Below are positions 15,275 through 23,234 of a stretch of DNA of 31,451 nt, piece by piece. The notes beneath the pieces are model-generated. The model saw only the letters and a list, made by a program, of their open reading frames with translations, made no database searches and was not told the DNA's origin. Within the stretch, counting starts at the first letter, position 1; every line of letters starts with the position of its first letter. The translations under genes and the position numbers were made by a program. This stretch comes from an uncultured Alphaproteobacteria bacterium (GTDB lineage Bacteria; Pseudomonadota; Alphaproteobacteria; Micavibrionales; Micavibrionaceae): the NCBI GenBank assembly GCA_946480475.1, contig CAMLJM010000028.1, positions 1 through 31,451 on the forward strand. Reading direction: 5' to 3'.

Positions 15275-16227
15275 TGTTTAGAACACCTTCTTTCTGGTAC
15301 ATGCCCGCAGATAAACTAGATCCCGCTATTCATATACTTTCGCCATTGGGACATATCTATGGTGCGGTTACAAAATGGCGTATTGATCATGCTAAACCGA
15401 CGAAAGTACCAGCACCTGTTATATGTGTGGGTAATCTGGTAGCGGGTGGCAGCGGCAAGACTCCTACGGCTCTGGCTCTCGTGTCACTACTAAAGGAAGC
15501 GGGCGTCGCCCAGAACCCATGTTTTCTTACCCGGGGTTACGGCGGGCGCATGATAGGGCCGTTATTCGTATCTGGTCATTCTTATACCGATGTCGGCGAT
15601 GAAGCATTATTGCTTTCACGCGTAGCGCCCACCGTTGTCTCGCAAGAGCGCGTACCCGGCGCTCAATTGGCGGCATCCGCAGGTCACGATCTCATTATCA
15701 TGGATGACGGCTTCCAAAATCCATTCCTGTACAAGGACAAAGGATTGATCGTCGTTGATGGCCAGACTTTATTTGGGAATAACTACCTTATTCCCTTCGG
15801 TCCACTGCGCGAAGAGGTTACCGAGGGCATGAAGCGTGCGGCTGCTGTAATCAAGGTCGGCGGCGATACGGAACTTCATGTAGACAAGCCGGTTATCAAC
15901 GCCAAATTGGAAGCAATGTCCGATCTGGAAAAAGGCACGCGCGTATACGGCTTCTGCGGACTGGGGCAGCCGGATAAGTTTAAGAAAACGCTCGTGGACA
16001 TGGGCTATGATATTGCCGGATTCCAGGTTTTTTCAGACCATCATCCTTATCAGGATTACGAGCTAAAGGCGCTGCATGACAAAGCATTCGAGCATAAAGC
16101 CCGTCTTATAACCACTGAGAAAGATCTTTGCCGACTCTCCTCTGCCGAGAACATTCATGTCGTTAAGGTGGCGTTGAAATTCGAAGAGCCGCAGAAGCTG
16201 GTTGAACTCCTGACGGTGACGACATGA
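15274..16227 (+). CDS. lpxK: Tetraacyldisaccharide 4'-kinase
   Basis: 317 residues, typical for LpxK. The Walker A region reads VGNLVAGGSGKTPT, followed by LTRGYGGR, GDEALLLSR and the DDGFQNP motif (IIMDDGFQNPFL). LPFGPLREE-type and TTEKD motifs (IPFGPLREEV, LITTEKDLCRL) are also present. LpxK phosphorylates the 4'-position of the lipid A disaccharide precursor using ATP at the inner membrane. ATG start in a TAATG overlap with waaA; its end overlaps the lpxL start by ATGA. Confidence 0.96.
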   Translation: MFRTPSFWYMPADKLDPAIHILSPLGHIYGAVTKWRIDHAKPTKVPAPVICVGNLVAGGSGKTPTALALVSLLKEAGVAQNPCFLTRGYGGRMIGPLFVSGHSYTDVGDEALLLSRVAPTVVSQERVPGAQLAASAGHDLIIMDDGFQNPFLYKDKGLIVVDGQTLFGNNYLIPFGPLREEVTEGMKRAAAVIKVGGDTELHVDKPVINAKLEAMSDLEKGTRVYGFCGLGQPDKFKKTLVDMGYDIAGFQVFSDHHPYQDYELKALHDKAFEHKARLITTEKDLCRLSSAENIHVVKVALKFEEPQKLVELLTVTT

Positions 16228-17078
16228 AACAGCTACGTTATGCAACAGAAGCCCTCATCCTGATTATTTTCTATGGCCTGTGCGATATTCTTCCTGCCTC
16301 AACTGCTTCAAACCTGGGCGGCTGGATCGGTCGTACAATTGGCCCTCGCCTTGCCGCAAGTCGTAAGGCACGTAACAATATTCGTGAATCTTTGCCGGAA
16401 ATCACCGATACCAATGTTGAGAATTATATTGCCGGGATGTGGGACAATCTGGGCCGTGTTATTGCGGAATATCCGCATCTGGCAAAGATCGGCAAGAGCC
16501 ACGTTACATTGGCGGGAACAGATTTTATAAAATCTTCAATAGCACGAAACAAGCCGGTCATTTTATTTGGGGCCCATCTTGCAAACTGGGAAGTGATGGC
16601 TCCTGCTGTATACGCTCAACTCGGGCTTAAACCGGGACTCGTCTACCGCGCCCCCAATAATCCTATTTCTGAAAAGCTGCTGGATTACGCCCGCAGTCTG
16701 CATGGTGAATTGAAGACACTGCCAAAATCCAAAACCGGAACTCGCCAGTTGGTGCAGGCGCTCAAGAATGGCGAAAGCATCGGCATTCTTATTGACCAGA
16801 AATATAATGAGGGTATTCCTGTCAATTTCTTTGGGCGTCCAGCTATGACCAGCCCTGCCTTTGCGCAACTGGCACGAAAATATCAGGCAACATTAATTCC
16901 CTTCCAATGCGTAAGGCATATAGACTGCACTTTTACGATTACATTCCATGAGCCTCTCGAGACAGATGGAACGGACCATGCTGTTATCAGCAAAGCACAT
17001 ACAGAGATGGAGTCATGGATTGAAGCGCATCCGGAACAATGGATGTGGCTGCATCGTCGTTGGGGGAAAACGGATTAG
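16224..17078 (+). CDS. lpxL: Lipid A late acyltransferase (LpxL/HtrB family)
   Basis: 284 residues with an N-terminal membrane segment (ALILIIFYGLCDIL). The LpxL/LpxM catalytic motif H-x4-E is present at His118 and Glu123 in GAHLANWEV; other family segments are VYRAPNNP, IGILIDQKYNEGIPVNFFGRPA and EAHPEQWMWLHRRWGK near the C-terminus. It adds a secondary acyl chain to Kdo-lipid A from acyl-ACP. The start overlaps lpxK by 4 bp. The 3' end overlaps the convergent HD-protein gene by 4 bp. Which position and chain it acylates is not deducible. Confidence 0.93.
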   Translation: MKQLRYATEALILIIFYGLCDILPASTASNLGGWIGRTIGPRLAASRKARNNIRESLPEITDTNVENYIAGMWDNLGRVIAEYPHLAKIGKSHVTLAGTDFIKSSIARNKPVILFGAHLANWEVMAPAVYAQLGLKPGLVYRAPNNPISEKLLDYARSLHGELKTLPKSKTGTRQLVQALKNGESIGILIDQKYNEGIPVNFFGRPAMTSPAFAQLARKYQATLIPFQCVRHIDCTFTITFHEPLETDGTDHAVISKAHTEMESWIEAHPEQWMWLHRRWGKTD

Positions 17079-18169
17079 CGGAAAGATTCTTTACCGTCGA
17101 TAATATCCTGCTCGGCTTGGGCGATCACTTGTGACATGGCCGGCCCAAATAACTGCTTACCGGCATTGGTAAACATTGTCTCACCCAATTGGTCACGCAG
17201 GAACGCCAGAACTGTTTTGGGCCCCGCTAGCGTAATATTGCGCTCCAGAAGGAATGATACAGTTTCCGTGATGGTGCGCTCATAAGATAACCCCGCTGAA
17301 GTACCGATATCGGCCTCATGCAGGAACATCGCCATCAGAACGAGCCTGGGATTATCCTCATAACGGCGCAGCTTACCCATCATCATCATGGAAACATCTT
17401 CACTGTCATCATGCCAAAAGAAATGCTTATAGATTTTCTTCATACGCACACAGGGACTGTTGTCGCCCGCAAAGAATGTAATATCGGTACAGAACACAAT
17501 GGTTTCCATCTGGCCGATTTCATCGGCAGGCATACCGACGGCCTCTAAATATGGGCGCGCATAATCAAATGACCTCTGCTCCATCAGACCCGGCGCATAA
17601 ACACCTTCCTTGGCATTGTCGCCACCAGGATGCCCCAGATCGTGGATGCATGCGGCTGCCAGCAGCAACCCCATCTCATCCTCGTCGAGCTTTTCGCTCT
17701 CAGGTACCTGCTGGTTATGAAGGGCCATCAGGCGAATGGTATGGAACACCACTTTGCGATAGTGATCATTACCGTGATATTCAAGATCATTGGGGATTTC
17801 ACCAAGTATAGCCCCGAGGAAAGCAGCCCGCACATTCTTCTGATCTGTATTGAGATCGAAATGATGAATAGCCTGGGCAATCATGGCCGTTAAGGTGGGG
17901 CATCCCCCCTCATTTTCCCAGCGATCAAAAACAGACGTGCAGCGTTGACCATAGGCAGCTATGTCAGAACCGAATAGCAGCTCTGATACTTCCACCATAC
18001 GGTGCATATCCCTCTCAAAGCCCTCCTGTAATTCCTTGAAGCGGTGCAAAAGCACGGGCTGGCTGATAAAACCTTCTTCCGGCACAGTATTTACAATCAC
18101 CGGCTCCAGCATGTGGAACAGTTTATAGAACGGATGCTCTGTCTGGGCTTTGGCAGCAAGATCGTGCAA
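17075..18169 (-). CDS. HD-domain phosphohydrolase resembling class I cyclic nucleotide phosphodiesterases
   Basis: 364 residues from a TTG at 18169 with an AAGGA ribosome site eight bases upstream. The metal-binding signature resembles PDEase I: YHGNDHY (His132, His136), then HDLGHPGGDN (His176, Asp177, His180, Asn185), and a distal aspartate (LHEADIG, Asp287). This matches the eukaryotic-type pattern H...H, HD-x-x-H-x-G-x-x-N and a late Asp. No signal peptide or transmembrane segment. Hydrolysis of a cyclic or other nucleotide phosphate is likely; the substrate is unknown. It is transcribed divergently from DAHP synthase and converges on lpxL. Confidence 0.8.
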   Translation of the reverse strand: MHDLAAKAQTEHPFYKLFHMLEPVIVNTVPEEGFISQPVLLHRFKELQEGFERDMHRMVEVSELLFGSDIAAYGQRCTSVFDRWENEGGCPTLTAMIAQAIHHFDLNTDQKNVRAAFLGAILGEIPNDLEYHGNDHYRKVVFHTIRLMALHNQQVPESEKLDEDEMGLLLAAACIHDLGHPGGDNAKEGVYAPGLMEQRSFDYARPYLEAVGMPADEIGQMETIVFCTDITFFAGDNSPCVRMKKIYKHFFWHDDSEDVSMMMMGKLRRYEDNPRLVLMAMFLHEADIGTSAGLSYERTITETVSFLLERNITLAGPKTVLAFLRDQLGETMFTNAGKQLFGPAMSQVIAQAEQDIIDGKESFR

Positions 18170-18179
18170 GGGAAGAATC

Positions 18180-18192
18180 CTTAGGTCCTAAG
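18180..18192. promoter_or_regulatory. Palindrome CTTAGG-T-CCTAAG in a divergent intergenic region
   Basis: A perfect 6-1-6 palindrome lies 10 bp upstream of the HD-protein start. It covers that gene's AAGGA ribosome site on the minus strand, and the divergent DAHP synthase gene starts about 125 bp away. It could be an operator or a leader hairpin hiding the ribosome site. No regulator can be named. Confidence 0.35.
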
Positions 18193-18316
18193 TACGCTTT
18201 TTATATTACAACAAAGTACTAAATTACTGAAAAAATAAGGGTTTTTCTTGCATTGCACAAGGAAATTCCCTAATGCTATTGCCCATAAAGATTACCTTAA
18301 TTTGAGAGTGTGCACC

Positions 18317-19711
18317 ATGACCGAAAAATGGACCCCCCAATCCTGGCGCAATAAACCGGCCAAGCAGTTACCTGCTTATCCGGATGAAGTCGCGCTGAAA
18401 GATGCAGAAAAAACGATGGCACAAATGCCACCGTTGGTTTTTGCAGGGGAAGCACGCAATCTGAAGAAACATCTTGCTGAGGTCGCACAAGGACGTGCCT
18501 TCCTGCTGCAAGGCGGCGATTGTGCCGAAAGCTTTGCCGAATTCGGCGCCAACAAAATCCGCGATTCATTCCGTGTATTGCTGCAAATGTCTGTCGTCAT
18601 GACGTTTGCAGGCGCCCTTCCCGTGGTGAAAGTCGGCCGTATGGCTGGTCAATTCGCCAAGCCGCGTTCAGAAGATAACGAAACCAAGAACGGCGTCACA
18701 TTGCCCAGCTACCGTGGTGACATTATCAACGGTTTTGGCTTCACGGCGGAAGAGCGTGTGCCCGATCCCCAGCGCATGATCCGTGCTTACAACCAGTCAG
18801 CAGCGACATTAAACCTGCTGCGTGCGTTTGCATATGGCGGTTATGCCGACCTGCACCGCGTGCACAAATGGAACCTTGATTTCGTTCAGGATAGCCCGCT
18901 GACACAGCGTTACGAAGACCTCGCAAACCGTATTGATGAAGCATTGAATTTCATGGCGGCTTGCGGTGTGACAGGCGACAAGGTTCCTGAAATCGTACGC
19001 CAGACAGAATTCTTCACTTCCCACGAAGCTTTGCTGCTGCCGTATGAAGAAGCCCTTACCCGCGTCGACAGCTTGACCAACGATTGGTACGACTGCTCGG
19101 CGCACATGGTATGGATCGGTGCGCGCACCAACCAGACCGATGGCGCACAAGTCGAATTTGTACGCGGCATCAAGAACCCGATTGGCCTGAAATGCCCGCC
19201 GAGCCTCGACCCGGACACATTGCTGAAACTGATCGATACAATCGACCCTGAAAACGAACCTGGTCGCCTGACATTGATCGCACGTATGGGTCACGATCAG
19301 GTTGAAGAAAAACTGACACCCCTTGTGCGTGCCGTAAAACGTGAGGGCCGCAATGTTGTCTGGTCCTGTGACCCGATGCACGGCAACACGATGAAATCGG
19401 ATAGCGGCTATAAAACCCGCAAATTCGATCATGTCATGGGCGAGATCAAAGGCTTCTTCGCTGTTCATAAGGCTGAAGGCACCCACCCAGGTGGCATTCA
19501 TCTGGAGCTTACCGGCCAGAACGTGACGGAATGCACAGGTGGCGCCGAGAAGATTACAGATGAAGATCTGTCCAGCCGTTACCATACAGCTTGCGATCCG
19601 CGTCTGAATGCTAATCAGGCACTGGAAGTATCCTTCCTGCTGGCGGAAGAGTTGCGTTCACTGCGTGGTGCACGCCCAGTATTCGACGCACAAAGCGCTG
19701 CCGCAGAATAA
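18317..19711 (+). CDS. Class II 3-deoxy-7-phosphoheptulonate (DAHP) synthase
   Basis: 464 residues from the ATG at 18317 ([19 protein letters not shown]), the normal start for the plant-like class II family; the frame extends further upstream without support. Motifs: QGGDCAESF with metal ligand Cys69, [15 protein letters not shown] with His355, and [12 protein letters not shown]. It condenses phosphoenolpyruvate with erythrose-4-phosphate, the first step of the shikimate pathway. No other aromatic-pathway gene is adjacent. The stop is followed within about 25 bp by the pncB hairpin. Confidence 0.96.
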   Translation: MTEKWTPQSWRNKPAKQLPAYPDEVALKDAEKTMAQMPPLVFAGEARNLKKHLAEVAQGRAFLLQGGDCAESFAEFGANKIRDSFRVLLQMSVVMTFAGALPVVKVGRMAGQFAKPRSEDNETKNGVTLPSYRGDIINGFGFTAEERVPDPQRMIRAYNQSAATLNLLRAFAYGGYADLHRVHKWNLDFVQDSPLTQRYEDLANRIDEALNFMAACGVTGDKVPEIVRQTEFFTSHEALLLPYEEALTRVDSLTNDWYDCSAHMVWIGARTNQTDGAQVEFVRGIKNPIGLKCPPSLDPDTLLKLIDTIDPENEPGRLTLIARMGHDQVEEKLTPLVRAVKREGRNVVWSCDPMHGNTMKSDSGYKTRKFDHVMGEIKGFFAVHKAEGTHPGGIHLELTGQNVTECTGGAEKITDEDLSSRYHTACDPRLNANQALEVSFLLAEELRSLRGARPVFDAQSAAAE

Positions 19712-19736
19712 TTACGGAAATTATAGATTATTTCAT

Positions 19737-19770
19737 TCATGCCCCTGCTGTGATAGCTTCAGGGGCATGA
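19737..19770 (+). promoter_or_regulatory. Perfect hairpin enclosing the pncB start codon
   Basis: TCATGCCCCTG (19737-19747) and CAGGGGCATGA (19760-19770) form an uninterrupted 11-bp stem with a 12-nt loop. The ATG of pncB (19767-19769) and its only purine-rich AGGGG lie in the 3' arm, so the folded RNA would hide the translation start. There is no U-run, so a plain terminator for the upstream gene is less likely. Confidence 0.65.
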
Positions 19771-20891
19771 AATCTATTGATCAATATATTGCGCGCTGGA
19801 CGGACACTTACTTCAAGCACACAAAGGAAGTGGTGAACCAGAATGGGGATGTCACCGTTACTTATGCGGTGTTTATCCGCCGCCCGGTGGTCAGCGCCCC
19901 ACGCCTGATGATCGAATGGCTGGAGTCTGTAGCACACGAGCGCAATTTCAAAATCAATATCGACCTGCGTTACCCCGAGGGCAAATGGGTCGGCGCCGGC
20001 GAACCACTGATGTATATCACCGGCCCCATGTCACAGCTTTGCGACCTCGAAACATTGTTCCTGCAGAAACTGGGGCCTGCATGTGTAGCTGCGTATAACG
20101 CCTTCACGATGTGTGTAACCCTGCCCGATGTGAAGTTCATTGCCATGGATGCACGTCATTGCGCGGGCACAGAAATGGCCGAGATGATGGCCTATGCTGC
20201 CAGCGTCGGCAGTGCGCGCGCCAAACGTAAATCCAATGCTGCAGGCTTTATCGGTAACGCTACTGATGCCACTGCGCATTACTTCGGCAATCAAAAGGGT
20301 ATGGGGACAATGCCCCATGCGTTGATCGGTTATGCCGGATCAACACTCGAAGCCGCCAAGATGTTCCACAAGGCATTGCCCGATGCGCCAATGACCGTTC
20401 TAATTGATTATTTTGGCCTTGAAATTACTGACTCTCTGGCGGTTGCGGGCCACTTCAGCGAACTCGCGGAAGCTGGAAAACTAACCGTGCGTGTGGATAC
20501 GCCGGGCGGGCGTTATGTTGAAGGACTGGACCCGCAGACATCATACGCTGTGCTGGAACGTAATGTCCCCGATGTTATTCGCGGTTACCGCAGCGAAGGT
20601 GAATTGCGCCATTTAATCGGCACGGGTGTGTCGGCGGCAGCTATCTGGCACTTACGCGAACAGCTGGATGAAGCTGGATACAATAAAGTTAAAATTACAG
20701 GCTCCTCAGGATTTAGCCCTGAAAAATGCCGCTTAATGGCCGATGCACAGGCCCCACTGGATTTTGTGGGTACAGGATCCTATCTTCCTGATAAGTGGAC
20801 AGAAACATACGCCACCGCCGATATCGTGGAATATAACGGTGTCCCGCGCGTGAAACTGGGCCGCGAATTCCTGTTGCGTAAGAAGGCCTGA
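19767..20891 (+). CDS. pncB: Nicotinate phosphoribosyltransferase
   Basis: 374 residues from the ATG at 19767 (MKSIDQYIARWTDTYFKHTK); the frame is open further upstream but overlaps the DAHP synthase gene and has no family similarity. NAPRTase features: EPLMYITGP, FIAMDARHCAGTEMAEMMAYAA, GNATDATAHYFG, GTMPHALIG and VKITGSSGFSPEKC, with GTGSYLPDKW near the C-terminus. It converts nicotinate and PRPP to nicotinate mononucleotide, the entry step of the Preiss-Handler pathway. nadE, the last step of the pathway, starts 2 bp after its stop, so NAD salvage enzymes are coupled. The start codon is buried in an 11-bp hairpin. Confidence 0.9.
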   Translation: MKSIDQYIARWTDTYFKHTKEVVNQNGDVTVTYAVFIRRPVVSAPRLMIEWLESVAHERNFKINIDLRYPEGKWVGAGEPLMYITGPMSQLCDLETLFLQKLGPACVAAYNAFTMCVTLPDVKFIAMDARHCAGTEMAEMMAYAASVGSARAKRKSNAAGFIGNATDATAHYFGNQKGMGTMPHALIGYAGSTLEAAKMFHKALPDAPMTVLIDYFGLEITDSLAVAGHFSELAEAGKLTVRVDTPGGRYVEGLDPQTSYAVLERNVPDVIRGYRSEGELRHLIGTGVSAAAIWHLREQLDEAGYNKVKITGSSGFSPEKCRLMADAQAPLDFVGTGSYLPDKWTETYATADIVEYNGVPRVKLGREFLLRKKA

Positions 20892-20893
20892 TC

Positions 20894-22558
20894 ATGAGTA
20901 ACGCATCCCTTCATATCACGCTGGCACAGATTAACCCTATTGTCGGCAACATTGAATACAACCTGAAGCAAATCAGGAAAATCCGTGACGAATCTCCCGC
21001 TGCCACGAACCTCATCCTTTTTCCTGAACTCGCGATATGCGGCTACCCTCCGGAAGATTTGGTTCTTAAGCCGTTCTTCCTTGATCAAGTTCAGGATGCG
21101 GTTGCGGAGTTAATAAAAGAGAGTGATAGTAAATATATTGCCCTTTCCTGCCCCTGGCGTAAGGACGGAAGAATCGTCAGCGCCCTGCACATTATTGGCG
21201 AAGGGAAGATTACAGGAACCGTCTATAAACATGATCTGCCGAATTACGGCGTTTTTGATGAAGCCCGCATATTTAAATCCGGTACGCTTGCTGAACCGAT
21301 TTCTGTGCACGGTCACAAACTCGGGTTTATTATCTGTGAGGACACCTGGACGCCTGCTGTCGCTGAGAACCTGAAAAAACATGGCGCTGAGTTACTTATC
21401 AGCATCAACGCCAGCCCCTATGAAATTACCAAACACGACCAGCGCACGAATATAGCCAGGGATCGTGTTAAAGAAACCGGGCTACCACTTATCTATGTCA
21501 ACCAATGCGGCGGCCAGGATGAAATCGTTTTTGATGGCGCGTCTTTCGTACTGAATGAACGCGGTGATATCATTCTCCAAGCTGAAGAATTCGTCGAAGA
21601 TATCCACCATTCCATATGGAATCGCACACATACGCACTGGTTATGCAGCACGGATAAAATCCACCTTCTTCATGACAAGACAGAATCTGTTTACCAGGCT
21701 GTTATGATTGCGCTGCGCGATTACGTCACAAAAAACGGTTTTCCCGGCGTACTGATTGGCATGTCTGGCGGTGTCGATAGCGCTCTCTCGGCTGCGATAG
21801 CCGTCGATGCCTTAGGAGCGGATGCCGTGCATGGCGTTATGATGCCTTCGGTCTACACATCGCATGAAAGCCATAAGGACGCCGAAGATACATGCCGTGC
21901 ACTGGGTATTCGCTACGACGTCATTTCTATTGCGGCACAGGTTTCAGCTTTCGAAAAAGAACTGGGGGCGCATTTCAATGAAGATACCCCTGATATTACA
22001 CATCAAAATATTCAATCGCGTTGCCGGGGCGTAACGCTGATGGCGCTTTCGAACGCATCCGGCAAGATGGTGCTTTCCACAGGCAATAAATCTGAAGTCG
22101 CCGTTGGCTATGCCACGCTCTACGGCGATATGTGCGGCGGATTTAATGTCCTGAAAGATATTTATAAGACACAAGTGTATGAGCTCTGCCACTGGCGCAA
22201 TCAGAACAAACCTGATCACGGTTTGGGACCACATGGGATTGTTATCCCGGATAACGTATTAACCAAAGCTCCTACGGCGGAATTGAAACCAGATCAGAAA
22301 GATCAGGATACCCTGCCCCCTTATGATGTTCTGGACAATATTCTGGCAGGATTGATCGAGCACGACTGGGATATACAGACAATCGCGAAGAATGGGGGGC
22401 ATGAGCCTGCCCTAGTAAAAAAAGTCTGGCGTATGTTGGATATCGCAGAATATAAGCGCCGCCAAGCCGCCCCCGGCCCTAAGATCACCAGCCGCTCTTT
22501 CGGACGCGAACGCCGCTACCCGATCACCAATCATTTCAGCCGTATCCTGAAGGGATAA
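20894..22558 (+). CDS. nadE: Glutamine-dependent NAD+ synthetase
   Basis: 554 residues in two domains. The N-terminal nitrilase-like glutaminase (residues ~6-260) has the triad Glu45 (LFPELAICGY), Lys112 (YKHDLPNYGVFDE) and Cys148 (IICEDTWTP). The C-terminal synthetase has the ATP-pyrophosphatase P-loop SGGVDS at residues 291-296 and LSTGNKSEVAVGYATLYGDMCGG. It amidates nicotinate adenine dinucleotide to NAD+ using ammonia tunnelled from glutamine. An AAGG ribosome site lies in the end of pncB, two bases from this gene, so the two are an operon. Confidence 0.97.
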   Translation: MSNASLHITLAQINPIVGNIEYNLKQIRKIRDESPAATNLILFPELAICGYPPEDLVLKPFFLDQVQDAVAELIKESDSKYIALSCPWRKDGRIVSALHIIGEGKITGTVYKHDLPNYGVFDEARIFKSGTLAEPISVHGHKLGFIICEDTWTPAVAENLKKHGAELLISINASPYEITKHDQRTNIARDRVKETGLPLIYVNQCGGQDEIVFDGASFVLNERGDIILQAEEFVEDIHHSIWNRTHTHWLCSTDKIHLLHDKTESVYQAVMIALRDYVTKNGFPGVLIGMSGGVDSALSAAIAVDALGADAVHGVMMPSVYTSHESHKDAEDTCRALGIRYDVISIAAQVSAFEKELGAHFNEDTPDITHQNIQSRCRGVTLMALSNASGKMVLSTGNKSEVAVGYATLYGDMCGGFNVLKDIYKTQVYELCHWRNQNKPDHGLGPHGIVIPDNVLTKAPTAELKPDQKDQDTLPPYDVLDNILAGLIEHDWDIQTIAKNGGHEPALVKKVWRMLDIAEYKRRQAAPGPKITSRSFGRERRYPITNHFSRILKG

Positions 22559-22572
22559 TCTTCTCCACCTTT

Positions 22573-22600
22573 GTCATCCTGAGCGTCAGCGAAAGATCTC
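22573..22600. repeat. Probable repetitive extragenic element, short copy
   Basis: GTCATCCTGAGCGTCAGCGA followed by AAGATCTC strongly resembles a motif that recurs between genes in many bacterial genomes (GTCATCCTGAGCG...GCGAAGGATCT). It lies just after nadE. Repetition in this genome cannot be checked from the window. Confidence 0.45.
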
Positions 22601-22698
22601 ACTTTGGTTAGTAAGGGGGCATCCCTCTTGGCTGACTGACAATCTGGGCACTGCATACGTTATCTTGAAATTATAGGAATTTTATCCTAAAATGAGCC

Positions 22699-23187
22699 AT
22701 GTCTCAAAACACCGCCACACAGAAAAAACCCGACACTTCCTCAAGCTGGACTACTGCTCGCCGTGCTGCCGCATCTGCGCGTATGCACACACGCAAACCA
22801 TGGCTCAAATCAACTGGCCCGCGTACTGCCGCGGGTAAATCAAGGGCTTGCATGAATGCCCTGAAGCACGGGAACCGTTCTGCCGCTGTTATAACTGCAC
22901 ACCGTGAAACCGTGCACTACCTCCGACAGCAACGCGCATTCCTGAAGCAAGTGCGCCTGCTACTTCGCCTTCGCCGCCATGCTGCAAAAACGTCAAAACC
23001 GACGAACGAACTAATGGCCTTGCCGTTATTACCGTCTGACAGCCTCCGGAAAAATGCTGGTAACCCCCGGAAATTCCTGCTAAATATGGCAAACTGCATA
23101 CCAGCCGTCACCCTCGCGCAGGCGGGGGTCTGGCATGAAATAGTGTGCGGCCAAGCTGCACAACATTCCCGGATCCCTGCTATATAG
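22699..23187 (+). CDS. Small basic protein with STGPRTAAGK...NALKHG motif
   Basis: 162 residues, very basic. The central KSTGPRTAAGKSRACMNALK segment followed by HG is a motif seen in many short uncharacterised bacterial proteins (consensus GPRTxxGKxxSxxNALKHG). Upstream is an Ala/Arg-rich stretch (TTARRAAASARMHTRKPW). The last ~27 residues are encoded inside an extragenic repetitive element (23107-23215), so the C-terminus was probably created by insertion of that element and the ancestral protein ended elsewhere. Function unknown; no Shine-Dalgarno sequence. Confidence 0.55.
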   Translation: MSQNTATQKKPDTSSSWTTARRAAASARMHTRKPWLKSTGPRTAAGKSRACMNALKHGNRSAAVITAHRETVHYLRQQRAFLKQVRLLLRLRRHAAKTSKPTNELMALPLLPSDSLRKNAGNPRKFLLNMANCIPAVTLAQAGVWHEIVCGQAAQHSRIPAI

Positions 23188-23215
23188 CCCTGTCAGGCAG
23201 GGGCGCGGGGATGAC
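23107..23215. repeat. ~109-bp element with inverted GTCAYCCYCGCG ends
   Basis: The left end GTCACCCTCGCG (23107-23118) and right end CGCGGGGATGAC (23204-23215, inverse GTCATCCCCGCG) match at 10 of 12 positions. Inside, CCCTGC and GCAGGG form another inverted pair near 23175-23201. The layout fits a palindromic extragenic repeat. It covers the 3' end of the preceding small gene and ends 20 bp before gltX. Confidence 0.6.
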
Positions 23216-23234
23216 ATTGAGATAGGATTGACTG

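Noticed and set aside
18809..19585. 258-residue antisense frame in DAHP synthase
   Set aside because: Long only because of codon bias on the opposite strand; no recognisable domain.
19608..19766. N-terminal extension of pncB
   Set aside because: It overlaps DAHP synthase in another frame and has no family similarity; the ATG at 19767 begins the normal N-terminus.
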